From contig JACKKB010000003.1 of the NCBI GenBank assembly GCA_020637635.1, positions 434,001 to 498,000 on the forward strand: DNA of 64,000 bases, in the 5' to 3' direction. Positions 25,130 through 34,581 of this stretch are shown here, in pieces (within the stretch, counting starts at the first letter, position 1; the number at the start of each line of letters is the position of its first letter). Origin of the DNA: Albidovulum sp. Its GTDB lineage: Bacteria; Pseudomonadota; Alphaproteobacteria; Rhodobacterales; Rhodobacteraceae. The notes under the pieces were generated by a model, which was given only the letters and a program-made list of their open reading frames with translations, did not search any database and was not told the origin of the DNA. Made by a program: the position numbers and the translations under genes.

Positions 25130-27391
25130 TCAATGCCCGATGCGGCAGGCGGCGATGACCGCCATGTTGAGAATGTCGTTCACGGTCGAACCCATCGAAC
25201 AGATCTGCACCGGCTTGTCGACGCCGGTGAGGATCGGCCCGATCACCGTCGCGCCCGCCATCTCCTGCATCAGCTTCACCGAGATCGAGGCCGAATGGCG
25301 CGCGGGAACGACCAGCACGTTTGCAGGCCCGGTGAGCCGGCAGAACGGATAGTGGGCCATCTGGTCCATGTTGAGCGCCACGTCGACGGTCATCTCGCCA
25401 TCATATTCGAAATCGACCCCGCGCCGGTCGAGCACGTCTGCCGCGATATGCATCTTGATCGCTCGCTCCGACACCGGGTAGCCGAAGGTCGAGAACGACA
25501 GGAAGGCGACCCTCGGCTCTATCCCGAGGCCGCGCGCCACCGCGGCCCCCCGCATCGCGATGTCGGCCAGATCCTCTTCGTCCGGCCATTCGTGCACGAG
25601 CGTGTCGCCGATGAAGACGATCCGCCCCCGATGCAGGACGGCGGTGATGCCCACCGCGCCGTCCTCGGCCCGTGCGTCGAAGACGTGATTGATGAGCCCG
25701 AGGACATGTGCCGACTTCCGCGTCGCGCCCGTGACCATCCCGTCGCCATGCCCATGGGCCAGCATGAGCGCCGAAAACACATGACGGTCGCGCGCGGCAA
25801 GGCGGTGAATGTCGTGCCGGTCGAACCCCTGACGCTGCAGCCGGCTATAGAGCAAATCCTTGTAGGCATCGAGATGCGAGGTGCTCGCGGCGTTCACCAC
25901 CTCGATTTCCTTCACTGCGTCGCCGAGCCCCTCGGCGGCGAGCTTCTTCCTTACGTCGTCGCCCCGCCCGACCACCAGCGCCTTGCCGAGCCCGGCCCGC
26001 TGATAGGCGACCGCCGCCTTGAGCACCCGCGGATCGTCGCCCTCGGCGAAGATCATCCGCGCCTGCGCGACCCGCGCGCGGGCATGGATGCCCTGCAGGA
26101 CCGAGGCGGTCGGATCCATCCGCGACTTCAGGTTGAGCGCATAGGCCTCCATGTCGATGATCGGCCGGCGCGCCACGCCGGTGTCCATACCCGCCTTCGC
26201 CACGGCCGGTGGAATCACGTAGATGAGACGCGGGTCGAACGGGGTCGGAATGATGTAGTCGCGCCCGAACGCGAGCTTGCGGCCATAGGCCATCGCGACT
26301 TCGTCCGGCACATCCTCACGTGCAAGCCTTGCCAGCGCCTCGGCACAGGCGATCTTCATCTCGTCGTTGATCGCGCGCGCATGGATGTCGAGCGCGCCGC
26401 GGAAGAGATAGGGAAAGCCGAGCACGTTGTTGACCTGGTTCGGATAGTCGGATCGCCCGGTGGCGACGATCGCGTCCTCACGCACCGCATGTGCCTCTTC
26501 CGGGGTGATCTCCGGGTCAGGATTCGCCATCGCGAAGATCACCGGGTTCGGCGCCATGGAGGCGACCATGGCGGCCGTGACCGCCCCCTTTGCAGAAACC
26601 CCGAGAAAGACATCGGCGCCCTTCATCGCATCTGCGAGCGTGCGCGCCTCGGTCTTGGCCGCATGTGCCGATTTCCACTGGTTCATCCCCTCGGTCCGGC
26701 CCTGCCAGATCACGCCCTTGGTGTCGCACATGATGCAATTGTCATGCCGTGCGCCCATCGATTTCAGGAGCTCCAGACAGGCGATCCCCGCCGCACCGGC
26801 ACCGTTGAGAACGATCCGCACCTCGCCGATCTTCTTGCCCGAGATCTCCAGCGCATTGATGAGACCTGCGGCGCAGATCACCGCCGTGCCGTGCTGGTCG
26901 TCATGGAACACCGGAATGTCCATGATCTCCTTCAGGCGCTGTTCGATGATGAAACACTCCGGCGCCTTGATGTCTTCCAGGTTGATCCCGCCGAAGGTCG
27001 GCCCCATGAGCCTGACAGCCTGGATGATCTCGTCGGGATCCTCGGTGTCGAGTTCGATGTCGATGGCATTCACGTCGGCAAACCGCTTGAAGAGCACCGC
27101 CTTGCCCTCCATCACCGGCTTCGAGGCGAGCGCGCCCAGATTGCCAAGCCCGAGGATCGCGGTCCCGTTCGAAACCACCGCCACCATGTTACCCTTGGTC
27201 GTGTAGTCATAGGCGGTCTCGGGCGCCTCGGCGATGGCCTGAACGGGCACGGCGACACCCGGCGAATAGGCAAGGCTCAGATCGCGCTGCGTCACCATCG
27301 GCTTCGATGCGACGACCTCGTATTTTCCCGGCACCGGATTGAGGTGATAGGCAAGCGCCTCGTCAGGCGTAACGCGGTTCTTCGGCGACAT
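25130..27391 (-). CDS. maeB: NADP-dependent malic enzyme with phosphotransacetylase-like domain
   Basis: A 753-residue cytoplasmic enzyme converting malate to pyruvate and CO2. The malic domain occupies about residues 1-420 (SLAYSPGVAVPV, SNGTAILGLGNLGALASKPVMEGK, HDDQHGTA). A C-terminal PTA-like domain follows, starting around MDPTASVLQGIHARAR, with ALMLAHGHGDGMVTG. That fusion is normal for MaeB and is thought to be regulatory, binding acetyl-CoA. ATG 27391 has GGGAGG upstream. Confidence 0.93.
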   Translation of the reverse strand: MSPKNRVTPDEALAYHLNPVPGKYEVVASKPMVTQRDLSLAYSPGVAVPVQAIAEAPETAYDYTTKGNMVAVVSNGTAILGLGNLGALASKPVMEGKAVLFKRFADVNAIDIELDTEDPDEIIQAVRLMGPTFGGINLEDIKAPECFIIEQRLKEIMDIPVFHDDQHGTAVICAAGLINALEISGKKIGEVRIVLNGAGAAGIACLELLKSMGARHDNCIMCDTKGVIWQGRTEGMNQWKSAHAAKTEARTLADAMKGADVFLGVSAKGAVTAAMVASMAPNPVIFAMANPDPEITPEEAHAVREDAIVATGRSDYPNQVNNVLGFPYLFRGALDIHARAINDEMKIACAEALARLAREDVPDEVAMAYGRKLAFGRDYIIPTPFDPRLIYVIPPAVAKAGMDTGVARRPIIDMEAYALNLKSRMDPTASVLQGIHARARVAQARMIFAEGDDPRVLKAAVAYQRAGLGKALVVGRGDDVRKKLAAEGLGDAVKEIEVVNAASTSHLDAYKDLLYSRLQRQGFDRHDIHRLAARDRHVFSALMLAHGHGDGMVTGATRKSAHVLGLINHVFDARAEDGAVGITAVLHRGRIVFIGDTLVHEWPDEEDLADIAMRGAAVARGLGIEPRVAFLSFSTFGYPVSERAIKMHIAADVLDRRGVDFEYDGEMTVDVALNMDQMAHYPFCRLTGPANVLVVPARHSASISVKLMQEMAGATVIGPILTGVDKPVQICSMGSTVNDILNMAVIAACRIGH

Positions 27392-27419
27392 CGGGTTCCT
27401 CCCCTCGGGCGGACCTGTC

Positions 27420-28709
27420 TTAGCGTGGCGACCTGGGCGGCTCAACTGCGAAGGCACGGGCAAGAAACCGCCAGGAACAGACGCAGCCCGCCACGAGAAG
27501 GGCCAGTGCCATGAGGTAGGGCGCCAGAAGCGCGGCTTCGCGCGGCATTGCATTGCTGCTGAAGCGGATCAGAAGGCCGGCCGCCAACATCCCGAGGGGG
27601 GCCATTCCGATCGCGAAAAGCCGGTAGGCAGAGTTTACCCGGCCGAGCAGACGCCGCGGGATTGTCCGCTGCCGGTAGCTGACGGATACGGTGTTCCAGA
27701 TGACGCTGCCGAACTCCGTGACGAGGAATGCCATCGCGATGATCGCGAGGCCGGTTTGGCCACCCCCGGCGAAAAGAACGGCGGACGGAAAGACGAGCGA
27801 CACGGCAAGCCAGAGCTGCATGGAGCGTGCCCTCCCCAGGAGGCGCAGCAGGCGCTCGTTCGCCATTCCGGCCAGAACACCGCCGACGCCGCCAGCCGCC
27901 ATGATCCCCGACAGCGCGAGCGGACCCAGCTGAAGCCGTTCCCGAACGATGAGGACAAGCGTGATCAGCATCGCCTCGAACGCGAAGTTGAAGAGCCCGG
28001 TCAGGAGTGCGAGGTTTCTCAGGATTTCATCGGAAACGAGAAAGGCGAAGCCTTCGCGCAGCTCCTCGTGCCAGCGGCGCCTGTCCGCAGTCTCGCCCGG
28101 ATCTGCGCGGAAATCGCCTCCAACCCGCAGCACCAGGGTTGCCGACAGAGCCAAGACCGCGGCATTCACGCCGAACGGCAGTGCGAGCGATATACCGAGG
28201 AGCACCCCCGCCGCCGCCGTCCCGATGAAATTGTTCATCACGTATTCGACCGACCAGAGGCGCCCGTTGGCACGTTCGAGGCCGTCCTGCGGGACCAGCG
28301 CCGGCAACATCGTCTGCGCCGCATTGTCGCGCAGAACCTCGGCAAGGCCGACCGAGATCGCGGCGGCAGCGACAAGGACGAAGACGCCCGGATGATCAGT
28401 CCCCCGCAGGGCCGGCTCGCCGAAGGGCAACGCCCACCAGAGAGCAAGGGCCGCAGACGCGTAGGTCACCGCCCTGAGCGTATCGGCGGCTAGGATGAGC
28501 CTGCGCCGGTCGTGCCGGTCCACCACAATGCCGGCGGGCAGGGAAAAGACGAACCATGGCGTCTTGAGCGCCACCGGCACGAGCGCGATCAGCAGGGGAT
28601 CTCTGGTCAGCGCGGTCGCGATCCAGCCCCAGGAAACAAGCGCGATCCCGTCGCCGAGATTGGCAAGACCGGAGGCGGCGAGAAAACGGCGGAACACGGT
28701 GAATCGCAT
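27420..28709 (-). CDS. Major facilitator superfamily transporter
   Basis: A 429-residue membrane protein with about 12 helices in two halves of six. The N-terminal NLGDGIALVSWGW and the loop VVDRHDRRRLILAADTLRA (motif A type) mark the MFS_3 group of enterobactin and multidrug exporters. The C-terminal half has the matching IPRRLLGRVNSAYR. It precedes the malic enzyme by 28 bases on the same strand, which may be chance. The substrate is not determinable. Confidence 0.85.
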   Translation of the reverse strand: MRFTVFRRFLAASGLANLGDGIALVSWGWIATALTRDPLLIALVPVALKTPWFVFSLPAGIVVDRHDRRRLILAADTLRAVTYASAALALWWALPFGEPALRGTDHPGVFVLVAAAAISVGLAEVLRDNAAQTMLPALVPQDGLERANGRLWSVEYVMNNFIGTAAAGVLLGISLALPFGVNAAVLALSATLVLRVGGDFRADPGETADRRRWHEELREGFAFLVSDEILRNLALLTGLFNFAFEAMLITLVLIVRERLQLGPLALSGIMAAGGVGGVLAGMANERLLRLLGRARSMQLWLAVSLVFPSAVLFAGGGQTGLAIIAMAFLVTEFGSVIWNTVSVSYRQRTIPRRLLGRVNSAYRLFAIGMAPLGMLAAGLLIRFSSNAMPREAALLAPYLMALALLVAGCVCSWRFLARAFAVEPPRSPR

Positions 28710-28807
28710 GGGCGGGACGCTACATTCGCACCGGAAGATTGCACAGGGGAGTGTTTGCGCATTCTGCGATCCTTCAATACGGTCGCGGCGGGATCTGAGG
28801 GGGTGCC

Positions 28808-31450
28808 GTGTCTGCCGACGCCAACGTGACGCCGATGATGGCGCAGTATCTGGAGATCAAGGGGCGCTATCCCGATGCGCTTCTCTTCTACCGGATGGGC
28901 GACTTCTACGAGATGTTCTTCGCCGACGCCGAAGCGGCGGCTGCCGCGCTCGATATCGCGCTCACCAAGCGCGGCAAGCACCTTGGCGAGGACATCGACA
29001 TGTGCGGCGTGCCGGTCCACGCCGCCGAAGGCTACCTGCTCACGCTGATCCGCAAGGGCTTCCGCGTCGCCATCGCCGAGCAGATGGAAGATCCTGCCGA
29101 GGCAAGGAAGCGCGGCTCGAAATCCGTCGTCGCGCGTGACGTCGTGCGACTGCTGACGCCGGGCACGCTCACTGAGGATTCGCTGCTCGAGGCGCGCCGC
29201 AACAACTTTCTCGCGGCCTGGTCCGAGGTCCGGGACGACGCGGCGCTGGCCTGGGTCGACATCTCGACCGGAGAGCTGCGTGTCGTTGCCTGTCCCGAGG
29301 TCCGACTCGCCCCCGAGCTTGCCCGCATTGCCCCGCGCGAACTTCTCGTGAACGAGGCAAGAGAGGCCGATCTGGCCGGAATCGTCTCGGATTCCGATAT
29401 CGCCCTGACGGCGATGGCACGCAGCTTCTTCGACAGCGCGTCGGCCGAGCGGCGGCTGCGCGATCTCTATGGGGTCGCCTCGCTCGATGCCTACGGAAAC
29501 TTCGGGCGGGCGGAGCTTTCGGCGCTCGGAGCCATCGTCGACTATCTCGATCTGACTCAGCGCGGAAATCTGCCGCTCCTGCGCCCGCCCGTCTGCGAAC
29601 TGCCCGGCGGCGCGATGCAGATCGACGCGGCCACGCGCCGCAATCTGGAAATCGCCCGCAGCCTGTCCGGCAGCCGCGAGGGAAGCCTCATTGCCGCCAT
29701 CGACCGGACCGTCACGGCCGCGGGTGCGCGGCTCCTCGAAAGGCGCCTCTCGGCGCCGTCGCGCGATCTGGCCGAGATCCGCTCCCGCCTTGCCGGACTT
29801 CGCCATCTCGCCGAGGACGCGCGGCTCACCGCGGCTCTCAGACAGAGCCTGCGCCGCGCCCCCGACATCGACCGGGCCCTCTCGCGCCTGGCGCTCGACC
29901 GCGGCGGCCCCCGCGACCTCTCCGCGATCCGGGCCGGCCTGACCGAGGCCGCCTCGCTCGCGCAGATGCTGAAGGGCGATGTGCCGGAGCGTCTGGCCGA
30001 AGCGGCGCGACGGCTCAGCGGCCACGATGCCGTCGTGTCCCCGCTCGCCGCGGCCCTCGTGGCCGATCCGCCGCTTCTGACCCGCGACGGCGGCTTCATC
30101 GCCTCGGGTCACGACGCCGATCTCGACGAGGCCCGGCGCCTGCGCGACGAAGGCCGCGCCGTCATCGCCGGGATGCAGGCAGACTACATCGCCCGCACGG
30201 GCATCCAAAGCCTCAAGATCCGTCACAACAACGTGCTCGGCTACTTCATCGAGACGACCGCGACGCATGCCGAAAAGATGCTCTCCCCGCCGCTGAGCGA
30301 GACCTTCATTCACCGCCAGACCACTGCCAGCCAGATGCGCTTCACCACCGTGGAGCTCTCGGAGATGGAGACCAGGATCCTGAACGCCGGCAGCCAGGCT
30401 CTCGAAGTCGAAAAGCGGCTCTTTGACAACCTGAAGGGCCTGGTTGTCGCCGCTGCCGGCCCGATTTCGCAGGCCGCCGCGGCGCTCGCCGAAGTGGATC
30501 TGGCCGCCGCCCTCGCCGATCTTGCCCGGTCGGAAGACTGGGTCGAGCCGCAGGTCGATGACAGCCACGCCTTCGAGGTCGAGGCGGGCCGCCATCCGGT
30601 GGTCGAGGCCGCGCTCAGGCGCAGCGGCCAGGCCTTCATCGCGAACGACTGCCGTCTGACCGCCGACGCCACACCGGCCATCTGGCTGCTGACCGGACCC
30701 AACATGGCCGGCAAGTCGACCTTTCTGCGGCAAAACGCGCTCATTGCGCTGCTCGCGCAGGCGGGCAGCTTCGTTCCCGCCCGCCGCGCCCATATCGGGC
30801 TCGTCAGCCAGCTTTTCAGCCGCGTCGGTGCCGCCGACGATCTCGCCCGCGGGCGCTCCACGTTCATGGTCGAGATGGTCGAAACGGCCGCGATCCTCAA
30901 CCAGGCCGATGATCGCGCGATTGTCATCCTCGACGAGATCGGCCGCGGCACCGCCACCTACGACGGACTTTCGATCGCCTGGGCGACGCTCGAACATCTG
31001 CACGACGTCAACCGCACCCGAGCGCTCTTCGCGACCCATTACCACGAGATGACCGCACTCGCGCAGAAGCTCGACGGGGTCGAGAACGCGACCGTCGCCG
31101 TGAAGGAATGGGAAGGCGAGGTGATCTTCCTGCATGAGGTGCGCAACGGCGCCGCCGACCGCAGCTATGGCGTGCAGGTCGCGCGCCTGGCGGGGCTGCC
31201 CCCGTCCGTGGTCGACCGCGCGAAAGTCGTCCTCGAGGCACTGGAACAGGGTGAACGCGAGGGCGCCACCCGAAAACACGCCCTGATCGACGATCTGCCG
31301 CTCTTCAGCGCCGCGCCCCCCGCTGCCCGGAGGCCGGTCGAGAAACGCACCGACCTCGAGACGGAGATCGCCTCCCTCCACCCCGACGAAATGACGCCGA
31401 TCGAGGCGCTGAATGCGCTCTATGCGCTCAAGGAAAAGCTCAAGCGCTGA
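28808..31450 (+). CDS. mutS: DNA mismatch repair ATPase MutS
   Basis: An 880-residue mismatch recognition protein. The N-terminal Phe-x-Glu mismatch wedge is present (YRMGDFYEMFF); Walker A (GPNMAGKST) begins at residue 630 and Walker B is VILDEIGRGTATYDG. The C-terminus keeps the short helical tail (MTPIEALNALYALKEKLKR). The start is GTG 28808 with a GAGGGGG site just upstream. mutL is not in the window. Confidence 0.95.
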   Translation: MSADANVTPMMAQYLEIKGRYPDALLFYRMGDFYEMFFADAEAAAAALDIALTKRGKHLGEDIDMCGVPVHAAEGYLLTLIRKGFRVAIAEQMEDPAEARKRGSKSVVARDVVRLLTPGTLTEDSLLEARRNNFLAAWSEVRDDAALAWVDISTGELRVVACPEVRLAPELARIAPRELLVNEAREADLAGIVSDSDIALTAMARSFFDSASAERRLRDLYGVASLDAYGNFGRAELSALGAIVDYLDLTQRGNLPLLRPPVCELPGGAMQIDAATRRNLEIARSLSGSREGSLIAAIDRTVTAAGARLLERRLSAPSRDLAEIRSRLAGLRHLAEDARLTAALRQSLRRAPDIDRALSRLALDRGGPRDLSAIRAGLTEAASLAQMLKGDVPERLAEAARRLSGHDAVVSPLAAALVADPPLLTRDGGFIASGHDADLDEARRLRDEGRAVIAGMQADYIARTGIQSLKIRHNNVLGYFIETTATHAEKMLSPPLSETFIHRQTTASQMRFTTVELSEMETRILNAGSQALEVEKRLFDNLKGLVVAAAGPISQAAAALAEVDLAAALADLARSEDWVEPQVDDSHAFEVEAGRHPVVEAALRRSGQAFIANDCRLTADATPAIWLLTGPNMAGKSTFLRQNALIALLAQAGSFVPARRAHIGLVSQLFSRVGAADDLARGRSTFMVEMVETAAILNQADDRAIVILDEIGRGTATYDGLSIAWATLEHLHDVNRTRALFATHYHEMTALAQKLDGVENATVAVKEWEGEVIFLHEVRNGAADRSYGVQVARLAGLPPSVVDRAKVVLEALEQGEREGATRKHALIDDLPLFSAAPPAARRPVEKRTDLETEIASLHPDEMTPIEALNALYALKEKLKR

Positions 31451-31486
31451 ACTTCGGCTTCTTTGCTGCGAAATACCCTGGGGGGT

Positions 31487-31505
31487 GCGGGGGGAAACCC
31501 CCCGT
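31487..31505. terminator. G6-AAA-C6 hairpin between mutS and grpE
   Basis: GCGGGGGG, AAA, CCCCCCGT fold into a stem of about eight base pairs between convergent mutS and grpE. It lacks a U-tract for either strand. The block AAATACCCTGGGGGGTGCGG resembles a tail sequence I recall as common after genes in Rhodobacterales; this was not checked. Confidence 0.45.
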
Positions 31506-31520
31506 CCGCCACCTCCGCGA

Positions 31521-32069
31521 TCACGACCCCGGTGTCGAGCTCACGCCGACCTGCGCCGGGCGCAGGAGCCGGTCGTGAAGAAGGAACCCCTCGGTCATCA
31601 CCTGGATGATGGCGCCGGCCTTCGTGCCCGGCACCGGCGCCTCGAACATCGCCTGGTGCAGCTGCGGATCGAAGGTCTCGCCGACCTCGGGAGCAACTGC
31701 CTGGACGCCGTGCTTGCCGAGAATCGAGATGAGCTCCTTCATCGTCAGCTCGACGCCTTCGATCAGGGCCTTCGCCGCTTCGCGCTGTTCCTCGGTGGCA
31801 GCATCGAGCGCGCGCTTGAGGTTGTCGTAGACCGGCAGCATGTCGCGGGCGAGCTTCGATCCGCCGTATTGCTCGGCCTCGCGCCGGTCACGTTCTCCGC
31901 GTTTGCGAATGTTCTCGGCATCGGCAAGCGCCCGCATGAACCGGTCGCGCATTTCGTCGCGCTCTGCCCTCAGCGCCTCCATCTCCGCCACCGCCGCGCC
32001 CTCGTCGAGCGTGTCGTCGCCGATGAGCTCCTGATCCTCGGCGATCTCGTCCTTCTTCATCTCGCTCAT
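31521..32069 (-). CDS. grpE: Nucleotide exchange factor GrpE
   Basis: A 182-residue DnaK cochaperone that releases ADP. The N-terminal long coiled coil (MEALRAERDEMRDRFMRALADAENIRKR) is followed by the compact C-terminal wing (ETFDPQLHQAMFEAP, VMTEGFLLHDRLLRPAQVGV). It lies three bases after hrcA, so both are on one message. dnaK/dnaJ are not in the window. A normal length and intact motifs make this secure. Confidence 0.95.
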   Translation of the reverse strand: MSEMKKDEIAEDQELIGDDTLDEGAAVAEMEALRAERDEMRDRFMRALADAENIRKRGERDRREAEQYGGSKLARDMLPVYDNLKRALDAATEEQREAAKALIEGVELTMKELISILGKHGVQAVAPEVGETFDPQLHQAMFEAPVPGTKAGAIIQVMTEGFLLHDRLLRPAQVGVSSTPGS

Positions 32070-32072
32070 GCT

Positions 32073-33140
32073 CTACCCCTTCCGCTCTCCCGACAGGAGA
32101 CGTCCGACTAGCTGGGCCGTGTAGTCGACGACCGGAATGACGCGCCCATAGTTCAAACGCGTCGGCCCGATCACGCCCACGGCACCAATGATCTTACGGT
32201 CAGCGTTCATATAGGGAGAGACCACCAGAGAGGAACCCGAAAGTGAGAATAACTTGTTCTCCGAACCGATAAAAATGCGCACGCCCTCGCCTTCCTCGGC
32301 CAGTTCGAGAAACTCGGCGATGTCGCGCTTGCGCTCGAGATCGTCGAAGAGGGTGCGGGTCCGGTCGAGATCCGCTTCGTCGGCCTGGTCGATGAGATTC
32401 GCTCTCCCCCGAACGATCAGCCGCTCCGACGAGCCGCCGGGGTTCTCCCAGACGGCAAGGCCGCTTTCGACAAGTGCCTGCGCGGCGCAGTCGAGCGCCT
32501 GGCGGTTCCTCGCGATCTCGGCCGCCATGTGAGCGCGCAGCTCCGAAAGGGTCCGGCCCTCGGCCATCGCGTTGAGAAAGTTCGACGCCTCGCGCAGCGA
32601 CGAGGCCGTATGCCCGGGCGGCGGGGCGAAGACCCGGTTCTCGACATGACCGTCGGAATGCACGAGCACCACCAGCGCCCGGTCGGCGCCGAGCCCGACG
32701 AAGTCGATATGCCGGATGGCCGCCTCGTGCTTGGGCGCCAGGACCAGGCTTGCCCCGTGGGTAAGCCCCGAGAGCACATCGCCCACGCGGTCCAGCATCG
32801 TCGTGACGCCGGACTCGTTCGTCCCGGCCGTCGCGTCGATCGCCCCGCGTTCGGACTGCGACAGTGCGGTGACTTCCATCAGCCCGTCGACGAACATCCT
32901 CAGACCAAGTTGCGTCGGCAGCCGCCCTGCGGACGTATGCGGGCTGTCGAGCAGGCCGAGCAGCTCGAGGTCCTGCATCACGTTCCTTATCGTCGCCGCC
33001 GAGACCTGTTCGTTCATCGAACGCGTGAGCGTGCGCGAGCCGACCGGATCGCCGGTTTCGAGATAGAACTCGACGACGCGCCGGAAAACCTCGCGCGCCC
33101 GATCGTTCATCTCGGCTAGAATGCCCGTTCTTTCGCTCAT
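32073..33140 (-). CDS. hrcA: Heat-inducible transcription repressor HrcA
   Basis: A 355-residue repressor of chaperone operons that binds CIRCE elements. The N-terminal winged helix reads VGSRTLTRSMNEQVSAATIRNVMQDLELLG, followed by SPHTSAGRLPTQLGLRMFVD; the C-terminal GAF-like part closes with GVIGPTRLNYGRVIPVVDYTA. It is the first gene of an hrcA-grpE operon, and a candidate promoter lies directly upstream. I saw no CIRCE palindrome (GCACTC/GAGTGC) near this operon, so its main target may be groESL elsewhere. Confidence 0.94.
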   Translation of the reverse strand: MSERTGILAEMNDRAREVFRRVVEFYLETGDPVGSRTLTRSMNEQVSAATIRNVMQDLELLGLLDSPHTSAGRLPTQLGLRMFVDGLMEVTALSQSERGAIDATAGTNESGVTTMLDRVGDVLSGLTHGASLVLAPKHEAAIRHIDFVGLGADRALVVLVHSDGHVENRVFAPPPGHTASSLREASNFLNAMAEGRTLSELRAHMAAEIARNRQALDCAAQALVESGLAVWENPGGSSERLIVRGRANLIDQADEADLDRTRTLFDDLERKRDIAEFLELAEEGEGVRIFIGSENKLFSLSGSSLVVSPYMNADRKIIGAVGVIGPTRLNYGRVIPVVDYTAQLVGRLLSGERKG

Positions 33141-33164
33141 TGTTCGGCCCTCGTACGGTCAGAA

Positions 33165-33194
33165 CAGATAAGAAGCCCGGACGCGGCACGTCAA
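33165..33194 (-). promoter_or_regulatory. Sigma-70-like promoter for hrcA-grpE
   Basis: On the minus strand TTGACG (33194-33189), an 18-base spacer and TATCTG (33170-33165) lie about 25 bases before the hrcA start. The -35 box is good and the -10 box moderate. Confidence 0.45.
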
Positions 33195-33201
33195 TGCGGG
33201 G

Positions 33202-33231
33202 TTGCACCCCTTTGCGGCCGCCCTGTAATGG
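33202..33231 (+). promoter_or_regulatory. Possible promoter for rph-rdgB-hemW
   Basis: TTGCAC (33202-33207), an 18-base spacer and TAATGG (33226-33231) lie 27 bases before the rph start. It sits back to back with the hrcA promoter in a 118-base divergent gap. Confidence 0.35.
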
Positions 33232-33258
33232 ACGGGCGGAAAGACGAAAGGACATGCC

Positions 33259-33969
33259 ATGCGCCCCTCCGGCCGGAACCTGGACCAATTGCGCGCGATC
33301 GAGATCGAGACGGGCATCACCAAACATGCCGAGGGATCCTGCCTGATAAAGTGCGGCGGCACCCATGTGATCTGCACCGCGACGATCGAGGACAAGCCGC
33401 CCTCGTTCCTGAAGGGCACCGGCCTTGGCTGGGTCACCGCCGAATACGGAATGCTTCCGCGCGCCACCAACTCGCGCAACCGCCGCGAGGCAGCCGCAGG
33501 CAAGCAGTCCGGAAGAACGCAAGAAATTCAACGACTTATCGGCCGTGCACTACGGGCCGGGGTTGATCGTGTCGCCCTCGGCGAACGTCAGATCGTCATC
33601 GATTGCGACGTGATCCAGGCCGACGGCGGCACCCGCTGCGCCTCGATCACCGGGGGTTGGGTTGCCCTGCGTCTGGCCATGAACAAGCTTCTCAAGGCGG
33701 GCGTGGTCACCTCCGACCCGCTCGTGGATCACGTGGCGGCGGTATCCTGCGGCCTCTACGCCGGCCAGCCCGTTCTCGACCTCGACTATGCCGAAGACAG
33801 CGAGGCGGGAACCGACGGAAATTTCATCCTGACCGGGCGCGGACGCCTGATCGAGGTGCAGCTTTCCGCCGAGGGCGCGACCTTCAGCCGCGACGAGATG
33901 ACGGCGCTGCTCGATCTTGCCGAAGCCGGGGTGGCGGAGCTCGTGGCGGCGCAGAAGGCGGCGATCTGA
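33259..33969 (+). CDS. rph: Ribonuclease PH
   Basis: A 236-residue phosphorolytic exoribonuclease that trims tRNA 3' ends. The family motifs are visible: MRPSGRNLDQLRAIEIETG, TAEYGMLPRATNSRNRREA, GRTQEIQRLIGRALRA and the catalytic region QADGGTRCASITGG. The stop overlaps the rdgB start in TGATG. Length is standard and the start is the only good ATG after the divergent gap. Confidence 0.95.
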   Translation: MRPSGRNLDQLRAIEIETGITKHAEGSCLIKCGGTHVICTATIEDKPPSFLKGTGLGWVTAEYGMLPRATNSRNRREAAAGKQSGRTQEIQRLIGRALRAGVDRVALGERQIVIDCDVIQADGGTRCASITGGWVALRLAMNKLLKAGVVTSDPLVDHVAAVSCGLYAGQPVLDLDYAEDSEAGTDGNFILTGRGRLIEVQLSAEGATFSRDEMTALLDLAEAGVAELVAAQKAAI

Positions 33970-34580
33970 TGCGCACCTTCGAGGGCGGCCGGCTGCTGGT
34001 GGCGACGCACAACGCCGGCAAGCTCGAGGAAATCGCGGCCCTTCTCGCACCTTTCGGCATCGCCTGCATCGGCGCGGCGGCGCTGGACCTTCCGGAGCCT
34101 GACGAGACCGAGGACAGTTTCGTCGGCAACGCCCGGATCAAGGCCCATGCCGCCGCCCGGGCGACCGGGCTGCCCGCGCTTGCGGACGACAGCGGCATCG
34201 AGGTTGACGGGCTCGGCGGCGCCCCGGGCGTCCATACGGCCGACTGGGCAGCGACGCCCGAAGGCCGCGATTTCGGCCTCGCGATGCGGCGCACATGGGA
34301 GGCGCTCGAGGCGGCAGCGGCCCCCTATCCGCGCACCGCGCGGTTCCGCGCGACGCTGGTGCTGGCCTGGCCCGGCGGACAGGACGAAGTCTTCGAGGGC
34401 AAGGTCGAAGGCGAGGTGATCTGGCCACCACGCGGCGAACACGGACACGGCTACGATCCGATGTTCCGGCCCGCCGGGCACGAGATCACCTTCGCCGAGA
34501 TGGCCCCGGCCGAGAAGAACCGCATCAGCCACCGGGCCGACGCTTTCCGGAAGTTCGTCACCCGTTTCGCGGGGGCCTGA
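33969..34580 (+). CDS. rdgB: XTP/dITP diphosphatase (non-canonical purine NTP)
   Basis: A 203-residue house-cleaning enzyme that hydrolyses dITP, XTP and similar nucleotides to monophosphates. Motifs: VATHNAGKLEEI (N-terminal), ALADDSGIEVDGLGGAPGV and GHGYDPMFRPAG near the C-terminus. It is translationally coupled to rph by a one-base overlap and followed by hemW one base later, making a three-gene operon. Confidence 0.94.
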   Translation: MRTFEGGRLLVATHNAGKLEEIAALLAPFGIACIGAAALDLPEPDETEDSFVGNARIKAHAAARATGLPALADDSGIEVDGLGGAPGVHTADWAATPEGRDFGLAMRRTWEALEAAAAPYPRTARFRATLVLAWPGGQDEVFEGKVEGEVIWPPRGEHGHGYDPMFRPAGHEITFAEMAPAEKNRISHRADAFRKFVTRFAGA

Positions 34581-34581
34581 G

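Noticed and set aside
28607..31381. Long open frame opposite mutS
   Set aside because: A shadow of mutS; no family resemblance.
33141..33258. CIRCE element upstream of hrcA
   Set aside because: No GCACTC/GAGTGC inverted repeat is present in the gap.
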